A DNA stretch of 64,000 nucleotides, from NCBI GenBank assembly GCA_964007475.1, contig OZ023274.1, positions 83,242,346 to 83,306,345 of the forward strand. Direction: 5' to 3'. The notes below the pieces were generated by a model. The model worked only from the letters and a program-made list of their open reading frames with translations, was not told the origin of the DNA and made no database searches. Origin of the DNA: Hybos culiciformis (Eukaryota > Arthropoda > Insecta > Diptera > Hybotidae). Both the position numbers and the translations under genes were made by a program. Below are positions 1-15,300 of this stretch, one piece after another; positions within the stretch are counted from its first letter, which is position 1, and every line of letters starts with the position of its first letter.

Positions 1-3000
1 ATTTTCAGGTATACAGATGAAGATGATAGAATAAAACTTACAGTACCGTAGTCAAGATTTCAATAATCTTAACTTATGCAGTTTTACCATCAAATTATAG
101 TTAATTATTTTTAAACAAATTTCCCGTATGAGAACAATCCATTGCTAGTTCATTTTTTAAGTAAAAATAAAATTTAATTAAATTTTCTTTGGCTACCTAT
201 CGCGACAATATCCGATTACCTCTAACTTATTGAATATTAATGAATCAATCCTGTTACAGTTTTAAACATGCCACATAAAATTCCTTATGTATATCTATAT
301 AAAACAAAAAACATATATTTTATTTGTTCAGATGTTTTTAATGGAATTTATTTTTAAATTTGTATTCTCAAAAAGAAAATCCCAAAAACAATGAGGAGAG
401 AGAAAAAAAAAAAAAATGAAAATAATAAATAACTTTTGGTGTTGTTTATATACCTATAATGATGACGATTTATTGTTTTAAACGAATTTGAAAATATTTG
501 TATTTTCAAGTATAGCAAAACAATTTTCATTAAAATGAAAAAAGTTTTATATTTGAAAATACATATATTTTTTTTCTTACAAAAATGTAAAATGTACCTA
601 TGCACAAATATTACCAATTTTGCAAGACTTTATCTCTTACCGAAATATTTCAATTGTAAATCACATCGTATCAAGTATTTTGCTTAAACAAAAATAAAAA
701 TAATAAAAATAAAATAAAATTGATGAATTTTTTATTTTCTTAAATTGCACAACGACAAAACTAAATTCTCATAATAAAATTAAAAGAAGTTTTGTAAATT
801 TTGTGTTGAAAAATAGGATTTGAATATATTGTAAAATTTTGAACACTACACTATGCCACAGAAAACTCACCCCCTCAAAAATTTTTAAGACTTTACTTTG
901 GATAATTGGCATTAGAATAAAAAGTAGTAATAATATTTTCAAGTTTTCTTTTAACGTTAAATATAAATAATTACTTTCAGGTTACATTGTTATCTATTAA
1001 GCTTAAGTATTACAAAATCTCGTTAAAATCTTCTTAAAACTTCAATAGTTAAAAGATCAACAAATCTTATAAATTAAACATTTTATTTGACGCAATGTGT
1101 TTCGTCACATTTTATGTTGTACATAACATTAACTAAAGCATATAGTTCATTGCAGCATAAAAACTATATTTATTATAGTTAAATGTCAAATAAAACTGCT
1201 TAGATAAAAAAAAAATTTGAATGAAAATTAATCAAAATCAAAATATGTATGAAATTAAGATTTCCTCATGTTTCTCGATTTTTTTTTTTTTTTACCATAA
1301 TTTTGCAATGCTGCATATTTATTTTAACTGAATAGTGTAAAAGATAAATTGGACAGGTACTTAAAAAAAAATGTTTTTTCTTATAAGACTTCATTCAGTT
1401 GTATAATATTTTGTTTTAGATTTTTCAAATAGTTTTGGACGAAAGTATAAGTAGAATTTTATAAAGTAATTTTATAAAGTACATAATATGATTATTTCAA
1501 ACTTTAAACCATAGGGAAATTTTTTTAGTAGAATAATGTTAACTCGAAGTTATTGTACACAGACTGGAAATGTATTGATAACGACAATGCTAATGAACAG
1601 TAGAAATAGTCAGCAAAGCCTACCATTAAGTAAGACACTAGTAAGAGACTAGTATGTGAGAAATGCCGCAATACTGCCGAAAAATTGTACTTGAAACCAG
1701 TTTTTATTATAAAACTAATATTGCATTACCACGGCGAAATCATTGAATAGGATATAAGATTCTTAGATAAGTTCTGTATCCTATTTTTTGTTGAAAATAA
1801 AATATAATTTTTAATTTCATATATAAAAGCACTGATAAAAGTTAAATAAAAATGTAAATGTTATATGCAAAAACAATAATATTTATATAAGAAGAATAAA
1901 TAAAAATAAAATTACTTCTTCTTATATGTTATGATTTACCACCAGATTTAATGAATCAAAATAATAATAATAAAAAAAAATATATATGTATTTTCAAATG
2001 AATTATTTTTTACTTCTCTGCGTTAAATTTAACCTTGACCATGATTAATATAATAATAATAATTTTTTTTTGTTATTTTTTAGATGCATAAAATGCATTT
2101 TAATTTTTTTTATTTTTGTGTAAAAATAAATAAAATTCTCATAAAATACAAAACAGAATTATTATATAGCTAGAGGAAAAACAATTAAAAATCTGCATAA
2201 AAATTTCAGTTAAAACACATAATGCTGTTTTTTTTTTTTTTTTTTTTAATTAACAAAAAAACAACCAACAACAGAATATATACTTAATTATGTAAATTTT
2301 TAATTATTATGTAAAATAGTTAGTTGGTTTTTTTTTTATATATTTTTTTTTTTATGCAAAAAGTTATAAACTTCTTGACATTAAATTCAACAGTCATCAT
2401 TCATCTTTTTTTTATTTATTATTATATGCAAAATGCATTTTTTAAGGTCCAAATTAGTGATGCAGAATCAATGATAGAATGCTTTTTTTTTTTTTTAAAT
2501 AACGAGATAGCTTGAGTAGATAAATTTTTAAATTTTATTCGAATACTAAATGAAACTAAAACTGCAGGTCGAAACGTCAATGAGAAAAATTAATTAAAAA
2601 AATTTGTCGGGAATATAAGTCGTTTATTAAATTCAAGTTGTCGAAATTTAATAAACATTAAGTCGTAAGAAATATATTTAAATAATTCCAAGCTTTTCTA
2701 AGCTTTAAATGTCCCCTTTATTACCCTTAGATAAGTTTAAGTTTAAAAAAGAGAACAGACTTTTCTGTTAAAGAACTTCATAATATTTTACTTCAAATAA
2801 ATATGCATACTAGGTTGAGGATTAGTAAAGATTACTTCCTAAACTTAACTCAATTACTACAAATATTAGTTCATCGAAAGTTACAATTTTCAAAATATCA
2901 ATTCTTTTGATAATAATAATTGAATAGAATTGTTAAAAAATCGAATTTATTTACACAGTTTATTATATATTTACTCAAATATTTATTATTTAAATAAGCT

Positions 3001-5317
3001 ATCATGACAATTGGATATAATTCCTAATTTTCTACTCTAATAAGATGACACTAATTTTAAAAAAATATAAATCTTTAAAGAAAATTTTTAAAGAAAGATT
3101 TATTGCCCAACTAAATGCTCTTATGAAAATAAGGAGAAAATGTGGAAAAATTAATAAGAAAAAAATATACAGATATATTTACAATATAATAAAGGAGTAT
3201 TAAAAATAGTTATAAAAATGGTAAAAAAAAAACTTGTTAACAAAGCAATTATTAATATAGTAGATGTATACAAAAAGCCAAGAAACAAGCAACACAATAT
3301 TAAATTGTTTTATAAATAGTTAATTTTTTTTTTTTTTTTGAGCTTCTTGTTTTTAACATTTTTTCACATTTCTTTTATTAGAAAAATTAATGGTAAGAAG
3401 AAAACTCAGGCAAATATTGTAACTTTTATATCAACTGTTTCAACAAAGGTAGGTCTGTATATGAAATAAATGTTGGACTGATTTTTTTGATTCATTAATT
3501 CTTCAAAAATAAAAAATAAATTATTTACATGACTGACAGCTTCGCAATGGTGAATAACTTTTCATTATCTTCATGGCAAAAGAATAACTTATTTTTTTTA
3601 TTTTCTCTTTTCTTATTGCTAACAGTTCGACAAAACCAAGTGTCACGGAAAATTAATCGTAATATTACGGTGTTATAATATCATAAGGAAAACGAATTTC
3701 CCAACTTTCCTGTAACAATATTGTTCCGTACGCCAGAAAGGAGTAAATAAAAAAAAAAAAAGATAATTTTACGAAACATATTCCAAAAGATAAATACCGC
3801 AAACATGCAAAAAGAAATATTTAATAAAAAAAATAAAAAAATTAAATATGCTTTTGCAGATTTAAAAATAAAACAATCTTTGAATGGAATTGTTGGCGCT
3901 TTTCCTAAAAAAATGTATTGTATATATACAAAAAAAATGAATATAGTATATAAAAAAAAATTTCCCATTGAATCTCTATTAAAAGGAAAAAAATAACAAA
4001 CAACATAATTTCACGAGTTTCGAATAAAATAGAAAACGAATTAATGAAAATTACAAGTTATAAAGTCTTGTATGTAAGTTTTACATTTACATACATTTAA
4101 CAACTGGAAACTAATTTCAATTTGATTAATAATAGAACTAAATAATTTTACATAAAATGAACTACAAATTTTATTAAATCGACTAACCGGGAATAGAATT
4201 CTTTATTGAGTTTTTTATTTTCTCTGATAAATTTAATGAACAAAATCATGAATTTAAAGCTAATGTATAATAAATTATGTTATGAAAATAATTTCACATA
4301 TTACCACAATATCAAAAGTCGTGAAGTTTATTTAACCCAATTTAAAAATATATAATGTAATAATTTGCTTTGATGACTAGAAATCTATAGTATAGTTGAA
4401 ATTCACTTAAGTTGAAGACTAAATATTATATTTTCAACAGAACTGCGAAAACAATATCTTAGTCACGAATTTCTCTAAATATATGTTAGTGAATTTTTGT
4501 CTTGTGTACGCAGAAAAATATTTTTCTTTTGATTAATTTTTCAATGAAAATCTTTTTTCACATGTCATATTTTCATGTATATCAGTTCAGAAAAAGAGAA
4601 ACAATTAAAACCACATAAATCTATAATTAATCCGTTTCATGAAAAATTACACATTAATTTTAGTTAATAAAATAGAAAAAATATGTTTTCAATATTTAAT
4701 TGAAAAAAGTAATGTTATTATACATAGTTTCGAATAAACAAGTATGTTTATTTGTAATAAACTTTTAATGCTTATTATAAATATGTAAATATATTTAAAA
4801 AAAAATCTAATAAATATAAATAATAGTTATTTATACATAAAAGTTAATAATACACATAAATGTAATTCTAAATTAAGATTCCAGGCTAAAATATATAATA
4901 TTAGAAATATTTTTAAGCAAAAGTTTGTTTAAGCATTAAAATTTTAAATTACACTATTAAAATTCAACAAACTTACATAAAATTATTATATAAATAAGAA
5001 GTATAATTGAAATTCTATAATACCTGTAATAAAAATATAAAACAATTATAAATTGTTAAAATAAAAAAAAAACAAAAAAATAATAAAATATATCTTTATA
5101 TATTGTATTTTATTAAAAGTTTTAATAATAAATAAAACTAATATAATAGCATGAATAAAAAATTAAGTATACGCATTTAAAAATAATTAGATAATAATTA
5201 TTGTTAAATTAAAATTAGCACATAAATTCCAGTTTATATAAATTATAAGCTATAATAAATCTTTAATGCTCAGGGAATATGTTTTCATTTTTAGGGTGAC
5301 ATAAGTATTTATTATAT

Positions 5318-5350
5318 AAATATAATATAAATATAATATAAATATAATAT
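5318..5350. repeat. 11-base tandem repeat, three perfect copies
   Basis: AAATATAATAT is repeated head to tail at 5318, 5329 and 5340, with a partial copy before and after. It is an AT-only minisatellite. Confidence 0.85.
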
Positions 5351-6233
5351 ATAATTAGGAAGTCTAGATTTAATTTCTAAGTTAATCTTATTAGTTTTAG
5401 TTTAAATTTCAGTTAATTGTCTAATAAAAGTTGAAGCAAAGAAAAGAACTGTTAGTAATACAATATTTACAAGTCTTGTATCAATGTTTTCAGCACCAGT
5501 TTTGTGATGAATCTGTAAGTATCTTTTTCTTATACCCTTAATTAAATTTAATAATAAAATTATGTTAGATCAGTAAAATTATTACAATGATTTTTATTAT
5601 ATTTGCAGTGATTTATTATATTTCCAATTTTTATTTTATAAAATTTCCAAATTAAAAATGTATCGAATAATGTTAGAAATTCCTGAATATTTCTTGTTCA
5701 AAATAAACTGAAAATTTAAATTACTTATTGAAACAAAGTTGATTTTCAAATAACATTAAAATATTCATTATCATAAAATAAAATTTTATAACTACACGCA
5801 TTTCAAAAATTAATGTACTCTAACTCTAATAATGTTCATGTAGTATTTAAGAAAAAAAAAGGCTACAATCAGATTAAAAGATATTTATTTGTGAAAAATT
5901 GATTTTAATATCCTCCCACATAATTACTTTAATATTTAAATATCCCAAAAATCAATAGTATGATTTTAATGTTTATATTTTTTTAACATTAATAATTCTA
6001 TCATTTTTTTTATTTTTTTATAAAACACCTGTAAATACTATAATTAAAAATCAATAAATCTTTTTTTTTTCTTTTGCTTAAAAGTTTATTGAACAAAAAA
6101 AAAATACAAGAAGGAAAACAATGAACAAATTATTTATTAAAAAAAAAAAAATTAAATTTAGTAGGTATGTATCATCATCAATTTTTTAAATGTAAGCGCC
6201 ATGTAATTAAATTAATATTAATAAATTATTCAA

Positions 6234-6236
<3 letters not shown>

Positions 6237-6267
<31 letters not shown>
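6237..6267. repeat. (AT)n microsatellite
   Basis: Uninterrupted AT dinucleotides for about 15 units. Confidence 0.95.
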
Positions 6268-6269
<2 letters not shown>

Positions 6270-9200
6270 TGAGTAGAAGCATGAAAATTAAATGCAGGAA
6301 ATTTTGATGTAAAATTTAGTCGATCAATATGGAAATTTTTATTTTAAAAGAACTAAGTGTTTTGCTGCAATTTCAGCATATTATAATATTTATTGTGAAA
6401 AGGAAATTGAAAAGTCGAAAATAAGAATGGGTGATAGAAAATGACAGGAGAACTAATATTTTTGTTAGAATTAGAAAAAAATATTAAATTTTCTAAGAAT
6501 CTGTAACATTATCATTTTTTGTAATTTAATGAAAATAATATCTTCGAGAGTATTGTGGGCAAAAGTTCTTAACTGTCGACATTTAAAGTATATGATTTAG
6601 AAGCCTTGAAATTCATAAGAATGCACTTTCAATAACAAGAACATTTTTCCAATTCCCACAGTAAATATTTTGTGTTCTCAAAACTGCTGATAATAATATA
6701 ACGAGACGTGTTGGTAAAAAACTTCAACTCATCTAATCTTAGCTTTAATTAATTTTATTAATAAACACTTTATGGTTATTGTGTGAAAACTCTTTAAACT
6801 GCATAAATTAAATGCAAATTAAAATTATTTTCATTTTATTTTCATTTTCTATTAATTTTTATGTAATTGAAATATAAAAATATTAACTCCATAGACAAGA
6901 ATTGAACACACAACTTCACACGGCTTAAAATAAGAGAAATATCATATTACAACAGGTTGGATAACAAATTTCTTTATTGATCACATTAGCATTCAATTCT
7001 TCTACTTAAACCCAACATTAAGGCACATACAATATAAAGTTAAATTTTATTTTATTTTAAAAATATCTCTGTTTTTTTTTGTGTATTTTAACTAAATTAA
7101 TAGTCAGGTTTGTCAGAAAAATGTAAAAAAAAAGAAAAAGAAAAACTAGAAAAACAAAATTTATAATTTTGATAATAATTTTTTATGTACAACAGGTTTC
7201 CTGACGGTAGCCTTCAACAAACCATTAAATTACAATTAAAGTAACATATTTTTTGATTTAGAAAAATGACAATTTTTTAAGGTTTAATGATTTCCCAAAA
7301 AAAAAAAACCAAAAAAAATTTCTCGCTTTGTTTGTTTATTTAATTTTTCGTAGTATCTAGCAAAAAAAAAAACACCTAAAAAAATAGCTACATAAATATT
7401 AAAAAAAAAAAATCTTTTGACAAAAAAGCTCAATGAAAAATTATTTTTTCTGAAGAAAATTAATTACTTTTAGAGGTGAAAAAAAATATATGTATATATT
7501 TTGAAAATCTTTATAATGTGAAAATTTATGTCACAGTTACATGATTATGTGTGAAAAAATAAAACAAATATAATAGTAAAATTCAAAAACATCAAAATTT
7601 ATCTAAATAATTTAATATGATTTTGTTACAAATTGATTTATTAGAAATTTTTTTTTTCAATGAATTAACAAACTCAAATTTTTCAAAAAAGATTAACAAA
7701 TATGTTAAATTGAAGATTCTCAATGGCAGATTTGATACTATGCATCATAGTTCGAGAGTTAAATTGTTTCAACTATTCAACTAAGCATAAGATAAGATTT
7801 AATAAACGTATTGAATAAATTTATTTCGACCTCATTGTAATTTTTTTTTCAGGAATACACCAGATTAATAATGTTATACATATTCAAGACAAGTACGCCT
7901 ATATAAAATCAAACTAGATTAAATTGTTTGATCCTAAAGAGCTCAAACAACATGGTTCGATTTTCCGTAATTGTAGGTTTTATCGTTTTTTTCGGTACAG
8001 GAAATTTGTATCTTTTATCTCCTTGAAAAAAATTTAGTTTCCACTTAAATTTTCGTCAAATGTCGTTTATCTAATTTACGTTTTATATAAGTTACACAAA
8101 ATTTTTATATAAATAAAAACAATTTTTTTTTTGTTTTGTTCTATTTTGTTTTTGATAAAATATTATTTTGGGGAAATTTTAATGATAATTTGATGAAATT
8201 ATCAAAATTAAAGTTATGTTGTTTTTTTGGACATATAGCAGAACTAATCAGTGCAATTATAGATTGTTAGTTTTTTTTGTTTTTTTATATTTTACCTGTT
8301 AAAAATAGTGGTTTTTGAAATGATTTTGTTGTCGAAAAATATTTTCAAGCTTTTGTAAATTTAATTTTTTTTTTTTGTTTTCCTACTTTCCGTAAGATGA
8401 AAAACAATTATTATTGTTTTTTAATTGAGATTTCATAAAAAAAAAAAAATTTTTTCTGGAAGTTATATTATAGTGTTGTCTAAACTGTGTAAGGTTATTT
8501 TAATGACAATTTATGTAAAAAAAAAAAAAAAAATTAAATTATATTATTGTACAATATGGGGTGTTAATTGAAATTTAATTTAATAATTGCTGTAATAAGT
8601 TCAACTAAGTAGAACATCGCTCTTGTTTTCTATATAGGAAAATTTCTAAATGAGTAAGCATTGTTCAAACATAAACGAAAACAGAAAAAATATTTATGAC
8701 CTTTCCTGTAAAAAAAAACAATAAGGAAAAACAATATTTCATTTTTTTGTTGCTTATAAATAATAATAATTTATATATTTTCTAACTGGACAAATACAAA
8801 TTTATTTGAATATGTATACCTTATTTTCAACCTTCATGTTAATCAATATAAAAATGATCTGACATATCTAACTTTTATCCATCAATCGATATTGGAAGCT
8901 TTATTTAAGAAAATGACGGCTTTAAAATTTCAATTGGAAACATTTACAAAAACAAAAGATTATTTCGAAATTTGTATGATAATATAGAGTCATATGATTA
9001 ACTTGAATTAACCAATACACATGACGACGTTAAAAGAACATTATATTCACTCTAAAATCGGTGATAATTTCAAGTTAGATACAAATACTGGACAATTCTC
9101 ACATATCAGATACAATTCAAAAGTCAAACTGAATTCATTTTTCGTAGAAAATATAGTACACACAGTTTTGTGAAATAAAATTTTAAACATTAATATGTAA

Positions 9201-12200
9201 AAAAAAATTTCATGTATTTATTTTCACAAATTTTTATAAACTGAAGTTGCACAATTTATTTAAATCAAAAAATCATCTAAGATCAAAATTTGTATTATTA
9301 TCTTTACTCTATTAATTAATTTTTCGCAATAATATTATGAACTTTATAATTTTTTTTTAACCATCAAGCATTATTCCGATTAAATGTAAACATTTTTTTT
9401 TTTATATTTTTTTTATATTTTTTGTCTTCAGATTTCTTTGAATATTCAATAACTTGGTCGTTATGCTTTAAGACAAATTATTATAATTTTTTTGCATAGA
9501 CCTCCACACCCTTTTTCCCTGAAAAAAATACAGAAAAAAAAAGGTTGTTCGTTTCACATTTTTTTTTTATACTCAATATATGAATCAGACATTTACACTT
9601 AGAAAAATATGTATAGTATAATTTTGTGCTTCAATCAAACCATTAATTTAACCAGTTTAGACCTTTTATTCAAAAAAAAAATTTGATATATTTTAGCAAA
9701 GGTTGAACTGTTGAAAGAGCTTTAAAATTGAGAGGCAAATAATTACTGTCCGAACTGGGGTTAAAATTTTTATATAATTAAAATTTACTCAAATTGAATG
9801 TCAAAACTGATCAAATCGATATTTTCTTCCTTTCAAGACAGTTAAATAAATCTATTTTCCTCTTCCTTCTCAGAATAAAATAAAAATTTGATAAAATTCC
9901 AAAATTTTAGTTAAACTAAAATTTTATCAAAATCGCAATTATTTTATTAATCAAAATAAAATAATATCGCAGATAATTTCTATATTAAGATAAATTCTCT
10001 TAGCGATTAGATATAACATTATTGCTTATTACTTATTTATTCAGTTAAAGAAAATTTTTAGATTGCGTTTTTGAAGCGCAAAACAAGTTAATTTCACATT
10101 CCGCTATGGAAAAAAAAAATAACTAAATTGAATTAAACCATTAATCAATTAATTTAATATTACATACGTATTCTATATAAAAAATAATGTGCAAAAAAAA
10201 AATATTAATAATAATAAATTTCTTATTTATAATATTAATAAAGCACAATCATCAATATTAATCCCGAAAAATATAAATTTTAAAGTGATTAAGTAAATGA
10301 TTTTTCCCTAAAAATAATTAAATATAATTATATATAAATTTTTTTTAAGGCTCTCACTCTATTAACACTTAATAAATATATAATATATGTTATTAAATTT
10401 AGTTATATTTTTTATTAATTCTTTTTTTATGAAATTAAAAAAAAAAAAAAAAAGAGCTGATTGTCTTTATTCGGGTACTTTTCTTTTTTTTTTTGCTAAA
10501 ATAAGACTCAAATCAAATCGATATAAAAATTAAGAGTTTGCTAAACGATAATACTCTGTCATTTAAATACACTTAGAAAAACGTTTCTATCAAAAATTAT
10601 AATTTTTCTCTATTTAAGCAATAAAATTCTAAGTGTTTGATCTAACTAGCGAGCCGAAAATAGTGCACAGGATAATTTTTCAAAATCGATACTATATGAA
10701 TAAGTCAAGCTGTGGTAATAATACAGTAACGACCGTCTCGTCTATAATTGGAAGAATCTTATACAGATCTAAATCAATTATCTATAATTACAGCCACGAC
10801 CACATAATGTCAAAGATTATAAGAATTTTATAGCAATACTAATTTACATATAATCTATTCACAATGGTATCAATAAAATTGATACCTAATTCCTTAGTTA
10901 TTATTTGTTTAACATACCGCGATCTGATCACACTCCAGTATACCCCTTGGCCTAATTAGCTCAATATGTTAAGGTACTAACATTCTAGAAAATTAGTTGC
11001 CAAAGTACAAAATATTAAGTATAACCTCTCAATTGTACAAATATACATTAACTTTATAACTTCATCATTATAAGCTGAAATGTGAGAGTACATCATATTG
11101 AAGGGTTGAAAGACTATTTTAACTTTCTAAAACTAAAATGTAACATAATATATATTGCGTATACAACATGCATACTATGAATATTATGCATTTTTATTTC
11201 ACTATCGTTTTTCACAAGAAAAAATTGTTTCTGCATCGAAAGGTTACTAGACATTCACGTTCACAATGAAAATAAAAAAAAATAAAAATAAAACAAAATA
11301 AACCCCAAAGCCAAATTCCTCCTTTAAAAAAAAAAAAGAATGATTGAGTTAAAAAGGATATTTTGATGTATATTGTATCTGGCTTTTTTTTTTTGTAGTT
11401 TCGTCGATGTTTTTTTTTTCTTTTTTTTCTTTTAAATATATGCGCCTACAATATTTAACCGATTCAAATTTCATATCTGAAAAATTTTATCTCATTATAT
11501 AAGACGAATAAACGTTTATATAATAAAATAATAATTATAACTATTATCGCGTAACGTTAATCTCTTTTCGCTTTAACCCACCTCTTATTTTTACTCCAAG
11601 AGTTTTTTTTTTAATATTTTTTTTTATTTTTTGTATAAAAAAATGTATAACTCATAAATATTTATTCAACGCATTTTAAAACTGAGATTTATAATAAAAC
11701 AAAAATGTTAGTCCGAAACTTTGGGTATTGAATTATTTTGAGTATAGCCATAGAGTTGAAAACCTAATAGTAAACATTATTGTGGAAATAGTGTAGATGT
11801 AACATTGAATTATTATCATACAATTTTGACATTTCTTCTGGGAAAACAAAAGATTCAATTTTACCAAACAGTCAGACGACAAATTTCTGTAATGATAGAG
11901 CAGAGAATATGATCAATGTATCATTTAATGTTGTACTATGTACTGTCTACACTAATATGAAATCTATAAAAAAGGTGTCATTTTAATAAATAGACCAGAA
12001 GTTACTAATAAATATAAAAATTGTTAAATTTATTTTGATATTTGATTTTATTTTCATGAAACACGAGAGTTTGAAATACAAAAAGGATAACTTTATAAAT
12101 CAATTTTTAAGTTTTTAAATAATATGGTCTACAGGTAGGTACAGTTAGGAAAAAATTGGAATAAAAATACAAAATAAAAACATTTTTAAATTTTTTAAAC

Positions 12201-12277
12201 TCAATAACAAGTATCATTAAAGAAAAAAATTAAAAAATATTTCCTTGTACCAATAATATCAATTGCACATAAAAATT

Positions 12278-12322
12278 AATGGTTACTTTTAAGTTAAAAT
12301 AAATGGTTACTTTTTAGTTAAA
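12278..12322. repeat. Direct duplication, period 24
   Basis: AATGGTTACTTTTAAGTTAA is repeated with one difference (TTTTTAG for TTTTAAG) 24 bases later. It is a local tandem duplication with no other function seen. Confidence 0.75.
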
Positions 12323-15300
12323 GTTCATATTGAAAAAGTAAATTTTTTGGCATGTCGAGTATCCTCTGTTCACTATTATTCACTTTTAGAACAGTACTAC
12401 ACTCTGTGTGCAGTAAGTACTACATACATTTATATAAAGCAAAGTGAAATTATTATATTTATAATTTTTCATAAAAATATCTAAGATTAAATTGGACAGT
12501 TTTATAATAAACTTATGTATGACCATCATAAATTTCAAAAATTTTAATGTTTTTACTTTCTTCAAGAGTTTTGGCATCGTTTTTCCCATTTTATTTTTTT
12601 TTTGTTTATCATTTTCATGCCCTCAAAGAAAAACATCAGTCTTATGTTTTTTCACCGTTTTATGTCCAAGTCTACACAGTTTGTTTTTTTTTTGTTGTTT
12701 TTTTCTTAAAGCTAAGATATACCTTTAATGTAGATCACTAGTCATATTTTTAAGTTATATGAAAAAAAAAAAAAATTTAAAACAAAAAAAAAAGTACAAC
12801 ATATCTGGTTATTAAAAATTCATAAAAATATGACCACAATCTATTCGTAAAGACTTCCAGCATTTTAATACTTCGTTAAAACAATCTTTGTCAGCATAAG
12901 AAAAAAAAATATATACAAAAGCTGTATATAAGTAAAATAGGTTTCCTTAAGGTATTTTTTTTAGTTAAGAATCATACTCGCTTTCTTATAATTTATGAGA
13001 TTTTGTTTTTTCTTAATATTTTAAATTATACATTTATGTTAATGTTTCAATGTGTTTTTAATATTTTCTTTAGCTACTACTTTTTTACTTGAACGTAAAA
13101 AAAAAAACCAGTTGTTCAAAAAATTATTACAATCTTTTAGCCAAAAATTAAGTTTTTACTAACCAAATTTCACAAAAAATAATAATAATATTTAAAAGTA
13201 AAGAAAATATTTAGACGGATGCTTGTTTACATGTATTTTATGAATAAATTGACTTTTTATTAAATTCAAATATTATCTACATAAAAATTATGTTTAAAAC
13301 TCGCGGTTAAAAAAAAAAAATGTAAGACAGAAGTTTTTCAATCAAAATCAATAGTTAAGATCTTTCAAAAATTTTATGATGAAAAATTTTATAATTCAAC
13401 ATCATTTATCTGTACTATGATCAGATAATGCGTAATATATATAAAAATAATAAAATAATATATATTACTGACAGTCAAACTTAAGGCCTTATAATCTTGT
13501 GTAAATAATTTTCTTATGCACAATATATACTTTCAATACCGGCACTTAAGACTGCAAAAGGAGTTTTTCAAATTTTTTTTTAAACTATGATGTCTCAACA
13601 TTTAGCACTAATGATTCCAAGTTGTTTTTGAAATTTCAACACAAGTATAAAGAGTATTTTTGAATTAACCCAAGTGATTGATAGCCAGTGACTTCTTCAA
13701 CAGTTAATGAAATTACAAAATACATATTAATATGAATTGAAGGTAATTGAATAGAATTTGAAACACGACATAACAATAGGAATAATTTTTCATAATAAAA
13801 AAAAAACTTCATAATATTTTGAATTAGATATTAAACTGACATCTCATACTGATAGAGTTAAATGTAAAATATATATGAGAAATAATAAATATAACCATTA
13901 TTTAGTTATATATGTGCATTTTGTCATTTTATTGACACTAATGACACAAATAAAAATCATAAATAAGAATTTTTATATTATGCAAAATTGAAAAAAAAAA
14001 AAAAAAACAATAATTTAAAAGCAGAAACAACAATGTATGAAAAAAATTAGCATAAAAAATTGTTTTAAGCTAATTTCATTTAGGTGTAGGTCGAAAAAGA
14101 AAACATTTGTTTAAGCATAAGTATTTGTATAATTAATAAAACATTTTCATATTTATTTAACATTTTCGAAAATATTAGCACACTAAACCTTTCGAAAATT
14201 TTATATAAATTTACGTTCCAATATAGTTTTATATAATTTGTATGAATGTCAGATTTCCTATGAACATCCATCAAAATGTTAAACATTTATCAAACATGTT
14301 CTTGAACGTAAGAGTATACCTCAATTTTTACATACCAACTTTAAAACCAAAATTTTATACTTTATCGTTTCTGAATTATAGTGTAAAATTGAGTTCTTAA
14401 CACAAACAATTATAATTTTCTAACTAGTTGAGAATGTCGACAGAAAATAAATAAATATTATTATTTATACAATATGCAATTAATGGAAAATTTATTGGAA
14501 TTTTGTTTATTAATTCAAAGTTATGAATCGTTTACTGTATAAATTTTTTATAAAAAATTTAACTTCAATAGCTCTAGATTCTATATAAAGAGAATATTTG
14601 ATTAATAAATAAAAATATAACTTATTAAAGTTCATAAGTTTTTTGAACTTATTTTCACAAATAACATACACATCCAACATAATATTATTTATCAAAAAAA
14701 ATAAAAAAATATATTATAAATTTCAATTTAACCCTCTTTTTTGTTTAAAGAATATTATATCAGTTGAAAACGTTTTCCAACTAAATGAATACATATATAT
14801 ATGTATGTATGTCAATATGAAAGACATTGCAAAACACTCTTTAATTAACACATTATTAAAAACCAATTTCATTAAAGGAAAAAAATAATATTTTTACGAA
14901 CATTCTTTACTATTTGTTAAATTATATTTCAAATAGATTTTTAGTCAAAAAGTCTACAATAAAAATTGTTGTGCCAATTTGGTTATAAGTTGATATGAAA
15001 ATGGATATGTTTTAAACTATAATTAATATAAATCGTGATAAACAAGGATAGTTGGTTAAGTTATATAAATTATGTACGAAAGTTTTAAATTTAAAATATA
15101 GCGCAAATAGTGATCAATTTGGTTCCTAAAATATATGTTATATATATTTATAACCTCAAATCTTAAATGCTACGAATGTTTTTATTTTAGGTAGAAAGTG
15201 GAAATGTTTGTATAAGGAATAGTTGAAATTTTTTCTCACTTTACAGCCTATCTTTCATTGTTTCGTTTTGTTGGGATGATAATGTCAATGAAGTAACAAA

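Noticed and set aside
1538..1750. Minus-strand open frame of about 70 codons (AVLRHFSHTSLLLVSYLM...)
   Set aside because: It is hydrophobic F/L/Y/S-rich, as AT-biased DNA gives by chance, has no ATG at the start and no family match. It shows how easily protein-like frames arise here.
3681..3996. Overlapping ORFs on both strands near 3.7-4.0 kb
   Set aside because: Both are Lys/Phe/Ile-rich low-complexity products that shadow each other. A 12-base palindrome, CGTAATATTACG, at 3658 is mostly AT and not remarkable.
10633..10833. ORF containing IIFQNRYYMNKSS, superficially like the homeodomain helix-3 WFQNRR
   Set aside because: It is on the plus strand, opposite to Dll, lacks the VKIW context, Trp48 and basic RRSKYKK, and has no suitable splice acceptor.
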